DNA from: Streptomyces fradiae ATCC 10745 = DSM 40063 | Lineage (GTDB): Bacteria > Actinomycetota > Actinomycetes > Streptomycetales > Streptomycetaceae | Direction of reading: 5' to 3' | Assembly (NCBI RefSeq): GCF_008704425.1 | Contig: NZ_CP023696.1 | Location: 4,070,501-4,134,500, forward strand | DNA length: 64,000 nucleotides | Shown here: positions 7,957-15,180 of the stretch, in pieces | How the letters are laid out: the number at the start of each line of letters is the position of its first letter | How positions within the stretch are numbered: the stretch's first letter is position 1 | The notes under the pieces: model-generated | The model's input: the letters and a program-made list of their open reading frames with translations, nothing else | What the model was told of the DNA's origin: nothing | The model's database searches: none | Program-made: the position numbers and the translations under genes

Positions 7957-8793
7957 ATGGTGCAGATCAAGACCCCGGAGCAGATCGCGAAGATGCGCGA
8001 GGCGGGGCTGGTCGTCGCGGCCATCCACGCGGCGACGCGCGAGGCGGCCGTGCCCGGCGCCACCACCAGGGACCTGGACGAGGCGGCCCGCAAGGTCCTC
8101 GCCGAGCACGGCGCGAAGTCGAACTTCCTCGGGTACGGCGGCTTCCCCGCCACGATCTGCACCTCGGTCAACGAGGTCGTCGTCCACGGCATCCCCAGCG
8201 ACGAGGTCGTCCTCAAGGACGGCGACATCATCTCCATCGACGCGGGCGCCATCGTCGACGGCTGGCACGGCGACGCCGCGTACACCGCGTTCGTCGGCTC
8301 CGGGCACGCGCCCGAGCTGCTGGAGCTGTCGCGGGTGACCGAGGCGTCCATGTGGGCCGGGATCGCCGCCATGAAGAACGGCAACCGGCTCGTGGACATC
8401 TCCCGCGCCATCGAGACGTACATCCGCCGCCAGCCCAAGCCCGGCGGCGGCAAGTACGGGATCATCGAGGACTACGGCGGCCACGGCATCGGCAGCGAGA
8501 TGCACATGGAGCCGCACCTGCTGAACTACGTGGCCCGCAAGCGCGGCAAGGGCCCCAAGCTGGTGCCCGGCTTCTGCCTGGCGATCGAGCCCATGGTCTC
8601 CCTCGGCACGCCGCGCACGGAGGTCCTGGAGGACGAGTGGACCGTCATCACGACGGACGGCACCTGGTCCTCCCACTGGGAGCACTCCGTCGCCCTGACG
8701 GAGGACGGCCCGCTCGTGCTGACCGCGCCCGACGGAGGCAAGGCCCGGCTCGCGGAGCTGGGCGTCACCGCGGCCCCGGACCCGCTGGGCTGA
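7957..8793 (+). CDS. map: Methionine aminopeptidase type I
   Basis: This metalloenzyme removes the initiator Met from nascent proteins. The 278 residues show the pita-bread fold with all five metal ligands in order: Asp in ISIDAGA, Asp in WHGDAAYT, His in YGGHGIGSEMH, Glu in AIEPM and Glu near ALTEDG. The substrate-side His is present in VVVHGIPS. It starts with ATG after an AGAGAGGCGTTTGCCGTC region. A terminator precedes it, so it probably has its own promoter. A large repeat-filled gap follows. Confidence 0.97.
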   Translation: MVQIKTPEQIAKMREAGLVVAAIHAATREAAVPGATTRDLDEAARKVLAEHGAKSNFLGYGGFPATICTSVNEVVVHGIPSDEVVLKDGDIISIDAGAIVDGWHGDAAYTAFVGSGHAPELLELSRVTEASMWAGIAAMKNGNRLVDISRAIETYIRRQPKPGGGKYGIIEDYGGHGIGSEMHMEPHLLNYVARKRGKGPKLVPGFCLAIEPMVSLGTPRTEVLEDEWTVITTDGTWSSHWEHSVALTEDGPLVLTAPDGGKARLAELGVTAAPDPLG

Positions 8794-8862
8794 CCGCCCG
8801 CCGCACCTGACCCGCCGGGGCCCCGCCGGGGTGCCCTCGGCCGTGCCCGTCCCGCCGTGGTG

Positions 8863-9300
8863 TCCCGCCGGGGTGGCCCCGCTGTGCCGGTCCCGCCGGG
8901 GTCACCCCCGGATGCGTCTGTCCCGCCGGGGTGCCATCCGGACGTGTCCGTCCCGCCGGGGTGCCCCCGCTGTGCCGGTCCCGCCGGGGTCACCCCCGGA
9001 TGCGTCCGTCCCGCCGGGGTGCCCCCGCTGTGCCGGTCCCGCCGGGGTCACCCCCGGATGCGTCTGTCCCGCCGGGGTGCCATCCGGACGTGTCCGTCCC
9101 GCCGGGGTGCCCCCGCTGTGCCGGTCCCGCCGGGGTCACCCCCGGATGCGTCTGTCCCGCCGGGGTGCCATCCGGACGTGTCCGTCCCGCCGGGGTGCCC
9201 CCGCTGTGCCGGTCCCGCCGGGGTCACCCCCGGATGCCTGTCCCGCCGGGTGCCATCCGGACGTGCCCGTCCCGCCAGGGTGCCCCGCGCTGTGCCGGAC
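8863..9300. repeat. Higher-order tandem repeat (A28-B30-C30 units)
   Basis: All units share the head TCCCGCCGGGGT. Unit A (28 bp) continues GCCCCCGCTGTGCCGG. Unit B (30 bp) continues CACCCCCGGATGCGTCTG. Unit C (30 bp) continues GCCATCCGGACGTGTCCG. The order is ABC-AB-ABC-ABC-ABC-A, a super-period of 88 bp with one missing C, decaying at both ends. Each B unit can form a CCGGGG-TCAC-CCCCGG hairpin. Because 88 is not a multiple of three, the frame shifts each cycle, arguing against a coding repeat. Confidence 0.95.
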
Positions 9301-9670
9301 TCGCCGCGCGTGTCCCGCCGGGGTGCCCCCGCCGAGCCGGCACGGGCGGGTCGGGGCCTCCGCGGGCGCGTCTGCGGGACGCCCCCGCCCTCGCCCCGCC
9401 GGACGCCCCCGGCCCGGCAACGGCGCTCGGCCCGGTACCGGCCCCCGGCCCGGCACCGCCCACCGGTACCGGCCGCCGGCGCCGGGAGGGGGCTCGGCCC
9501 CGGACCCGGCGGCGACCCCGCGCGCCCCTTCCGGCGGCGGCCCGGCGGCCTCTCCGGTGGTCGCCCCGGCACCTTCCGCGGCGCCCTCGGGCCAGGGCCG
9601 CCCCGACGGCCCCCGGCCCCGCCCGCACCCCGCCGGCTTAGTGATCTCGGGGAGTGGGCAGGCTGGAGGA

Positions 9671-9700
9671 TTCGTCTTTTCTCGACCCCTCGCGTAGACT
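9671..9700 (+). promoter_or_regulatory. Candidate promoter of the infA-rpmJ-rpsM operon
   Basis: TTCGTC (9671-9676) and TAGACT (9695-9700) are separated by 18 nt. The -10 matches the housekeeping TANNNT type and the -35 is imperfect. Position ~75 nt upstream of the infA GTG, after the repeat region, supports the call. Confidence 0.55.
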
Positions 9701-9780
9701 GATGCGTCGGCTCTCGTGTACCAGCGTGCCCGCACGCGGCAGCGAAAGTCGATCAAGGTAGCCGATTCGAAGGGCGAAGC

Positions 9781-10002
9781 GTGGCCAAGAAGCAAGGTGC
9801 CATCGAGATTGAGGGCACCGTGATCGAGTCCCTGCCGAACGCCATGTTCAAGGTGGAGCTCCAGAACGGTCACAAGGTCCTCGCGCACATCAGCGGCAAG
9901 ATGCGGATGCACTACATCCGTATCCTCCCGGATGACCGGGTCGTCGTGGAGCTCTCTCCCTACGACCTGACGCGTGGCCGGATCGTCTACCGCTACAAGT
10001 AG
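9781..10002 (+). CDS. infA: Translation initiation factor IF-1
   Basis: This OB-fold protein binds the 30S A site during initiation. It has 73 residues and uses GTG: the sequence after start is AKKQGAIEIEGTVIESLPNA, with the S1-like core LAHISGKMRMHYIRILPDD and C-terminal YDLTRGRIVYRYK. It heads the infA-rpmJ-rpsM-rpsK-rpoA-rplQ series typical of Gram-positive bacteria. Confidence 0.98.
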   Translation: MAKKQGAIEIEGTVIESLPNAMFKVELQNGHKVLAHISGKMRMHYIRILPDDRVVVELSPYDLTRGRIVYRYK

Positions 10003-10060
10003 ATCTTGTCCGCGCCCCGTCCGCGGGGTGCTGGCACTGACCCGGAGAACCTCACATCCC

Positions 10061-10174
10061 ATGAAGGTCAAGCCGAGCGTCAAGAAGATCTGCGACAAGT
10101 GCAAGGTGATCCGCCGCCACGGCCGGGTCATGGTCATCTGCGACAACCTGCGCCACAAGCAGCGCCAGGGCTGA
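10061..10174 (+). CDS. rpmJ: 50S ribosomal protein L36 (zinc form)
   Basis: At 37 aa this is the smallest ribosomal protein here: MKVKPSVKKICDKCKVIRRH and onward. Zinc ligands C11, C14 and C27 plus H32 are all present, so this is the zinc-binding version. It starts 58 nt after infA behind a CGGAGAACC ribosome-binding site. A 190-nt gap to rpsM follows. Confidence 0.97.
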   Translation: MKVKPSVKKICDKCKVIRRHGRVMVICDNLRHKQRQG

Positions 10175-10364
10175 AGCACGCCGACCTACACCTACCTGCA
10201 CCTCGCAGCTCACGCGCGACGCAAGTAACCCGTACATACGCAGTGCCCGCCGGGCCGTTCCGGCTGGCGACACCTCCGGCGGGGGCCGGGGACCTGGTCC
10301 GTACCTCGTACGGCGGCCGGGAGACGGCACTGCGGAAGACCCCCGATCACACAGGAGCCAGTGA

Positions 10365-10745
10365 ATGGCACGCGTTTCCGGTGTCGACATCCCGCGCGAC
10401 AAGCGCGTGGAGGTCGCACTCACCTACGTCTTCGGCATCGGCCGCACCCTGGCGCAGGAGACCCTCGCCGCCACCGGTGTGAACCCGAACACCCGCGTTC
10501 GTGACCTGTCCGAGGAGGACCTGGTCAAGATCCGCGAGTACGTGGACAACAACATCAAGACCGAGGGTGACCTCCGTCGCGAGATCCAGGCCGACATCCG
10601 CCGCAAGGTCGAGATCGGCACGTACCAGGGTCTGCGCCACCGCCGTGGCCTGCCGGTCCGCGGCCAGCGCACCAGCACGAACGCCCGTACCCGCAAGGGC
10701 CCGCGTCGCGCGATCGCCGGCAAGAAGAAGCCGGGCAAGAAGTAG
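10365..10745 (+). CDS. rpsM: 30S ribosomal protein S13
   Basis: This small-subunit head protein contacts the P-site tRNA and forms bridges to the 50S. It has 126 residues with the helix-two-turn-helix region VALTYVFGIGRTLAQE and the basic C-terminal tail RGLPVRGQRTSTNARTRKG. The preceding 190-nt gap contains GC-rich stem-loops but no clear promoter. An AGGAGCC ribosome-binding site lies before the ATG. Confidence 0.98.
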   Translation: MARVSGVDIPRDKRVEVALTYVFGIGRTLAQETLAATGVNPNTRVRDLSEEDLVKIREYVDNNIKTEGDLRREIQADIRRKVEIGTYQGLRHRRGLPVRGQRTSTNARTRKGPRRAIAGKKKPGKK

Positions 10746-10811
10746 TCCGCAGCGGACGATCTGTCCACGGTCTTCGCTGTAGGACCGACCACCTCCCGTA
10801 GGAGTTAAGAG

Positions 10812-11216
10812 ATGCCCCCCAAGGGACGTCAGGGCGCTGCCAAGAAGGTGCGCCGCAAGGAAAAGAAGAACGTCGCTCACGGCCACGCGCACATCAAGAG
10901 CACGTTCAACAACACGATCGTGTCCATCACGGACCCGACCGGCAACGTGATCTCCTGGGCCTCCGCCGGCCACGTCGGCTTCAAGGGCTCGCGCAAGTCG
11001 ACCCCGTTCGCCGCGCAGATGGCCGCCGAGTCGGCCGCCCGCCGCGCGCAGGAGCACGGCATGCGCAAGGTCGACGTCTTCGTCAAGGGCCCGGGCTCCG
11101 GTCGTGAGACCGCGATCCGCTCCCTGCAGGCGACCGGCCTCGAGGTCGGCTCCATCCAGGACGTCACGCCGACCCCGCACAACGGCTGCCGCCCGCCCAA
11201 GCGGAGGCGCGTCTGA
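10812..11216 (+). CDS. rpsK: 30S ribosomal protein S11
   Basis: This protein lies on the 30S platform near the E site. It has 134 residues containing HIKSTFNNTIVSITDPTGN, GFKGSRKSTPFAAQ and the C-terminal TPTPHNGCRPPKRRRV. An AGGAGTTAAGAG ribosome-binding region precedes the ATG, 66 nt after rpsM. A hairpin and a promoter-like sequence separate it from rpoA. Confidence 0.98.
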   Translation: MPPKGRQGAAKKVRRKEKKNVAHGHAHIKSTFNNTIVSITDPTGNVISWASAGHVGFKGSRKSTPFAAQMAAESAARRAQEHGMRKVDVFVKGPGSGRETAIRSLQATGLEVGSIQDVTPTPHNGCRPPKRRRV

Positions 11217-11252
11217 CCTCAGGTGCTGACGCATCTGCGGTCGATGTGAGTG

Positions 11253-11286
11253 ACGGGCGGCAGGCCCCCAGGGGCGTGCCGCCCGT
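11253..11286 (+). terminator. Hairpin between rpsK and rpoA
   Basis: Arms ACGGGCGGCA (11253-11262) and TGCCGCCCGT (11277-11286) are perfect, with a further GCCCC/GGGGC pairing inside. It lies directly upstream of the rpoA promoter candidate and probably attenuates read-through. Confidence 0.6.
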
Positions 11287-11290
11287 ACCC

Positions 11291-11319
11291 TTGCACTAAC
11301 CGAGGACGTCAAATAGCGG
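11291..11319 (+). promoter_or_regulatory. Candidate rpoA promoter
   Basis: TTGCAC (11291-11296) and TAGCGG (11314-11319) are spaced by 17 nt. Transcription would begin ~20 nt before the rpoA ATG and include its GAAGGAAAACC ribosome-binding site. This would let rpoA be transcribed separately from the upstream ribosomal genes. Confidence 0.6.
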
Positions 11320-11345
11320 GCGTCCACGACTGAAGGAAAACCACC

Positions 11346-12368
11346 ATGCTGATCGCTCAGCGTCCCTCGCTGACCGAAGAGGTCGTCGACGAGTACCGCT
11401 CGCGGTTCGTCATCGAGCCGCTGGAGCCGGGCTTCGGCTACACGCTCGGCAACAGCCTCCGCCGCACGCTCCTCTCCTCGATCCCGGGTGCGGCCGTCAC
11501 GTCCATCCGCATCGACGGCGTCCTGCACGAGTTCACCACCGTGCCGGGTGTCAAGGAGGACGTCACCGACCTCATCCTCAACATCAAGCAGCTGGTCGTG
11601 TCCAGCGAGCACGACGAGCCCGTCGTGATGTACCTGCGCAAGCAGGGCCCGGGCCTCGTGACCGCCGCCGACATCGCCCCGCCGGCCGGTGTCGAGGTGC
11701 ACAACCCCGACCTGGTCCTCGCCACGCTCAACGGCAAGGGCAAGCTGGAGATGGAGCTGACCGTCGAGCGCGGTCGCGGCTACGTCTCCGCCGTGCAGAA
11801 CAAGCAGGCCGGCCAGGAGATCGGCCGCATCCCGGTCGACTCCATCTACTCGCCCGTCCTCAAGGTCACCTACAAGGTCGAGGCGACCCGAGTCGAGCAG
11901 CGCACCGACTTCGACAAGCTCATCGTCGACGTCGAGACCAAGCAGGCCATGCGCCCGCGCGACGCCATGGCGTCCGCCGGCAAGACCCTGGTCGAGCTGT
12001 TCGGTCTCGCCCGCGAGCTGAACATCGACGCCGAGGGCATCGACATGGGCCCGTCCCCCACGGACGCCGCCCTCGCCGCCGACCTGGCGCTGCCGATCGA
12101 GGAGCTGGAGCTCACGGTCCGCTCCTACAACTGCCTCAAGCGCGAGGGCATCCACTCCGTGGGTGAGCTCGTCGCCCGCTCCGAGGCGGACCTCCTCGAC
12201 ATCCGCAACTTCGGTGCGAAGTCGATCGACGAGGTCAAGGCGAAGCTGGCCGGCATGGGCCTGGCCCTCAAGGACAGCCCGCCCGGATTCGACCCGACCG
12301 CCGCCGCCGACGCCTTCGGCGCCGACGACGACGCGGACGCCGGCTTCGTCGAGACCGAGCAGTACTGA
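11346..12368 (+). CDS. rpoA: DNA-directed RNA polymerase subunit alpha
   Basis: The alpha subunit assembles core polymerase and contacts UP elements and activators. It has 340 residues. The N-terminal domain (~1-230) contains FGYTLGNSLRRTLLSSIPG (about residues 30-50). The C-terminal domain (~250-320) contains VRSYNCLKREGIHSVGEL and FGAKSIDEVKAKLAGMG. An acidic tail (DDDADAGFVETEQY) ends the protein. Upstream are a hairpin and its own promoter-like sequence; rplQ follows after a 98-nt gap with another hairpin. Confidence 0.98.
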   Translation: MLIAQRPSLTEEVVDEYRSRFVIEPLEPGFGYTLGNSLRRTLLSSIPGAAVTSIRIDGVLHEFTTVPGVKEDVTDLILNIKQLVVSSEHDEPVVMYLRKQGPGLVTAADIAPPAGVEVHNPDLVLATLNGKGKLEMELTVERGRGYVSAVQNKQAGQEIGRIPVDSIYSPVLKVTYKVEATRVEQRTDFDKLIVDVETKQAMRPRDAMASAGKTLVELFGLARELNIDAEGIDMGPSPTDAALAADLALPIEELELTVRSYNCLKREGIHSVGELVARSEADLLDIRNFGAKSIDEVKAKLAGMGLALKDSPPGFDPTAAADAFGADDDADAGFVETEQY

Positions 12369-12392
12369 GCCGCACGGCTCGGGTGACAACTG

Positions 12393-12414
12393 CCCGCAGG
12401 CGTCCGCCTGCGGG
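12393..12414 (+). terminator. Hairpin between rpoA and rplQ
   Basis: Arms CCCGCAGGC (12393-12401) and GCCTGCGGG (12406-12414) flank the loop GTCC. With no T-run it could be a partial terminator or processing site within the alpha operon. Confidence 0.5.
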
Positions 12415-12466
12415 GCCCTGACCCCGGTACCTGACACGGCCGGGGCAGATCACAAGGAGAAACACC

Positions 12467-12961
12467 ATGCCGAAGCCCGCCAAGGGTGCCCGTCTGGGCG
12501 GCAGCGCCGCGCACGAGAAGCTGCTTCTCGCGAACCTCGCGAAGTCGCTGTTCGAGCACGGCCGCATCACCACGACCGAGGCCAAGGCCCGCCGCCTGCG
12601 TCCGGTCGCCGAGCGCCTGATCACCAAGGCGAAGAAGGGCGACATCCACAACCGTCGCCTGGTGCTGCAGACGATCACGGACAAGGGCATCGTCCACACG
12701 CTCTTCACCGAGATCGCCCCGCGCTACGCCGAGCGTCCGGGTGGCTACACCCGCATCACCAAGATCGGCAACCGTCGTGGCGACAACGCCCCGATGGCGG
12801 TCATCGAGCTGGTCGAGGGTGAGATCGCCAAGAAGGCGACCGTCGCCGAGGCCGAGGCCGCGACCAAGCGCGCGGTGAAGGAGGCCGACGAGGCCGCCGC
12901 GTCCGAGGCCCCCGCCGAGGACACCGCCGAGGCTCCGGCCGAGGAGAAGAAGGAGGCGTGA
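12467..12961 (+). CDS. rplQ: 50S ribosomal protein L17 with Ala/Glu-rich tail
   Basis: This protein lies near the exit tunnel. It has 164 residues. The conserved L17 domain (residues ~1-118) contains LGGSAAHEKLLLANLAKSLF, TTEAKARRLRPVAERLITKA and GYTRITKIGNRRGDNAPMA. The remaining ~45 residues are a charged Ala/Glu tail (EADEAAASEAPAEDTAE type), a common actinobacterial extension not needed for the fold. An AAGGAGAAACACC site precedes the ATG. A hairpin at 13017-13049 ends the alpha operon. Confidence 0.97.
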   Translation: MPKPAKGARLGGSAAHEKLLLANLAKSLFEHGRITTTEAKARRLRPVAERLITKAKKGDIHNRRLVLQTITDKGIVHTLFTEIAPRYAERPGGYTRITKIGNRRGDNAPMAVIELVEGEIAKKATVAEAEAATKRAVKEADEAAASEAPAEDTAEAPAEEKKEA

Positions 12962-13016
12962 GCCTCCCGCCCCCGCCCAGGCGGGGGTGTGGGCCGGCGC
13001 CACCGCGACGGCCACG

Positions 13017-13049
13017 GACGGGCCCGTACCCCTCGGGGGCGGGCCCGTC
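13017..13049 (+). terminator. Terminator after rplQ
   Basis: Arms GACGGGCCCG (13017-13026) and CGGGCCCGTC (13040-13049) enclose a 13-nt loop. A smaller CCCCCGCC/GGCGGGGG stem lies just upstream. Together they separate rplQ from truA. Confidence 0.65.
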
Positions 13050-13082
13050 TCGCGTACGCAGCACTTGGAGAGGATCGGTCGC

Positions 13083-13946
13083 GTGAGCGATGAGGTGGAG
13101 CCCGGCTTCGTACGGGTGCGGCTGGACCTGTCGTACGACGGCAGGGACTTCCACGGCTGGGCCAAGCAGGCCGGCGGGCAGCGCACCGTGCAGGGCGAGA
13201 TCGAGGACGCGCTGCGGACCGTCACGCGGTCCCCGCGCACGTACGAGCTGACCGTCGCCGGGCGGACCGACGCCGGGGTGCACGCGCGCGGGCAGGTCGC
13301 CCACGTCGACCTGCCGCAGGACGTGTGGGCCGAGCACCGGGACAAGCTGCTCCGGCGGCTCGCCGGGCGGCTCGCGCACGACGTGCGGATCTGGCGCGTT
13401 GCGGAGGCGCCGGCCGGGTTCAACGCGCGGTTCTCCGCGATCTGGCGCCGCTACGCGTACCGGGTCACCGACGATCCGGGCGGCGTCGACCCGCTGCTGC
13501 GCGGGCACGTCCTGTGGCACGACTGGCCGCTCGACCTGGACGCCATGAACGCCGCCGCCGAGCGGCTGCTGGGCGAGCACGACTTCGCCGCGTACTGCAA
13601 GAAGCGCGACGGGGCGACGACCATCCGCACCCTCCAGGAGCTGCGCTGGGAGCGGCTGCCGAGCGGGGTGCTGGAGGCGACCGTCCGGGCCGACGCGTTC
13701 TGCCACAACATGGTGCGCTCGCTGGTCGGCGCGATGCTGTTCGTCGGCGACGGGCACCGGCCGGTGGAGTGGCCGGGGAAGGTGCTGGCCGCCGGGGTGC
13801 GCGACTCGGCCGTCCACGTCGTGCGGCCCCACGGGCTCACCCTGGAGGAGGTCGGCTACCCGGCGGACGAGCTGCTGGCCGCCCGCAACCGGGAGGCCCG
13901 CAACAAGCGCTCACTGCCCGCCGGCGGGCGCGGTGGCTGCTGCTGA
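13083..13946 (+). CDS. truA: tRNA pseudouridine(38-40) synthase
   Basis: TruA isomerises uridines 38-40 in the anticodon stem-loop of tRNAs. It has 287 residues with the catalytic Asp in AGRTDAGVHARGQVAHVD, the N-terminal DLSYDGRDFHGWAKQ and the C-terminal FCHNMVRSLVGAML motif. I chose GTG 13083 because GGAGAGG lies 9 nt upstream. Its last 36 bases overlap the 3' end of the convergent gene on the other strand. The C-terminal GGRGGCC tail is peculiar to this sequence. Confidence 0.95.
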   Translation: MSDEVEPGFVRVRLDLSYDGRDFHGWAKQAGGQRTVQGEIEDALRTVTRSPRTYELTVAGRTDAGVHARGQVAHVDLPQDVWAEHRDKLLRRLAGRLAHDVRIWRVAEAPAGFNARFSAIWRRYAYRVTDDPGGVDPLLRGHVLWHDWPLDLDAMNAAAERLLGEHDFAAYCKKRDGATTIRTLQELRWERLPSGVLEATVRADAFCHNMVRSLVGAMLFVGDGHRPVEWPGKVLAAGVRDSAVHVVRPHGLTLEEVGYPADELLAARNREARNKRSLPAGGRGGCC

Positions 13947-15125
13947 CGCCTGGGCCCGGCCGCGGGCGTGGATCTGGCTGACGGTGAAGGCCGCCAGGTC
14001 GTCGCTGGTCCTGAAGACGGCCGTGTCGGACTGGGTGACCTTCTTGCCGCTGGTGAAGCCGGCCTGCGTGAAGTAGGCGTAGCGGCCGAGCGCGTTGGAG
14101 CGGCGCAGGCAGACCGTGGCGCGGCAGAAGTCGCCGACGCCGTCGCCGGCGAGCGGGACGATCCCGCCGCGGGCACCCTCCTTCGCCTTCAGCGCCGCGG
14201 CCTGGTCGGCGAAGAGGGCGACGCCGACGGTGACGGCGACGCCGTCGCGGGTGTACGTGGCGCGGATGACCCGGGTGCAGCCGTGCTGCTCCAGGACGGC
14301 GCCGAGGCCGCCCTTGCCGACGGAGGCGCACTGCGTGGTGGAGCCGGTGGCGCCCTTGGTGTAGACGCGGTCGCCGAAGGTGAGCTTCTTGCCGGGGAAC
14401 AGGTCCTGCGCGCTGAGCGGCGCCTTGTCCTTGGCGGCCGAGGAGATGAAGTCCATCGGGTCCGGCGGGGGCGGCGGGGCCACGGAGGAGAACGAGGGCT
14501 GCGGGCCCGCGGCGTCGGTCGGCAGCTCGGCGCCGCCGGGCAGCGAGGCCGAGCCGCTCGCCGCGCCGGTGGGGCCGGGGGAGCCCTTGTCGGTGGAGAC
14601 GACCGCGACGGCGACGACGGTGGCGATGGCCGCGGTGGCGAGGACGCCGCCGCCCGCGAGGAGCCAGCGCCTGCGGCGCTGCCGGGCCTCCGACTCCTCG
14701 GCGAGCGCGCTCCAGTCCGGGGTGGCGTCGTCCTGGCCGCCGAACGCGGGCGCCTGGCCGAAGGCGGGACCCTGGCCGAACGCGGGCGCCTGGCCGGCGG
14801 GGGGCTGCTGGGCGTGCGGGTGGGGGTAGCCGTAGGCCGGCCGGTCATGGCCCTGGCTCCGGGGGTCGCCCTGGGCGTGCGGGTAGCCGTAGCCGGGCTC
14901 GCCCTGGCCGTGCGGGTAGCCGTAGCCGGGCCGGCTCTGGTCGTGGGCCGGGCCGTGGCTCTGGTGGTGCGGGTATCCGTAGGCCGGTCCGTCCTGGGGG
15001 TGGGGGTAGCCGTAGCCGGGCCCGCCCTGGCCCTGCGGTGCGCCGTCCCCCCGGTGCCCCTCCCCGTACGCTCCCCGGCCGTCGTCCGGCTGGTCCTGCG
15101 GCCCCCGCTGTCCCCCATAGCTCAT
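13911..15125 (-). CDS. Membrane-anchored protein with GYGYPH-repeat cytoplasmic region
   Basis: The function is not recognised. The 404 residues divide into three parts. Residues ~1-150 are Gly/Tyr/Pro/Gln-rich with at least five copies of a [PA][GA]YGYPH motif spaced ~10-20 residues apart. One transmembrane helix follows a basic RQRRRR stretch (~residues 175-205, WLLAGGGVLATAAIATVV). The extracytoplasmic part (~205-404) is Pro/Ser-rich and then folded, with three Cys (TTQCASVG, QHGCTRV, FCRATVC). It faces an ABC-F gene divergently and overlaps truA convergently. The repeat region is probably disordered and may mediate protein interaction or phase separation (inference). Confidence 0.85.
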   Translation of the reverse strand: MSYGGQRGPQDQPDDGRGAYGEGHRGDGAPQGQGGPGYGYPHPQDGPAYGYPHHQSHGPAHDQSRPGYGYPHGQGEPGYGYPHAQGDPRSQGHDRPAYGYPHPHAQQPPAGQAPAFGQGPAFGQAPAFGGQDDATPDWSALAEESEARQRRRRWLLAGGGVLATAAIATVVAVAVVSTDKGSPGPTGAASGSASLPGGAELPTDAAGPQPSFSSVAPPPPPDPMDFISSAAKDKAPLSAQDLFPGKKLTFGDRVYTKGATGSTTQCASVGKGGLGAVLEQHGCTRVIRATYTRDGVAVTVGVALFADQAAALKAKEGARGGIVPLAGDGVGDFCRATVCLRRSNALGRYAYFTQAGFTSGKKVTQSDTAVFRTSDDLAAFTVSQIHARGRAQASAAATAPAGGQ

Positions 15126-15180
15126 GCCGCGCATCCTAAACCGGTTGGGTCCGGCGCCGGTCGGCGGCCACAATGCGCCC

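Larger units (their letters stand above)
8794..9780 (+). promoter_or_regulatory. map-infA intergenic region: nested repeat plus infA promoter
   Basis: This 987-nt gap has no credible gene despite being open in several frames. The first half is a nested tandem repeat (8863-9300). The next ~330 nt are C/G-rich low complexity. The 3' end holds a promoter-like pair TTCGTC (9671-9676) and TAGACT (9695-9700) with an 18-nt spacer, followed by an ~75-nt leader to infA. Confidence 0.65.

Noticed and set aside
8863..9300. CRISPR-like array
   Set aside because: The constant part is only ~12 bp, the variable parts come in three recurring types rather than unique spacers, and there are no cas genes.
8831..9702. 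Three overlapping plus-strand frames encoding Pro/Arg-rich repeats between map and infA
   Set aside because: All frames are open at once and the 88-bp super-period shifts the frame each cycle, so no single repeat protein is encoded.
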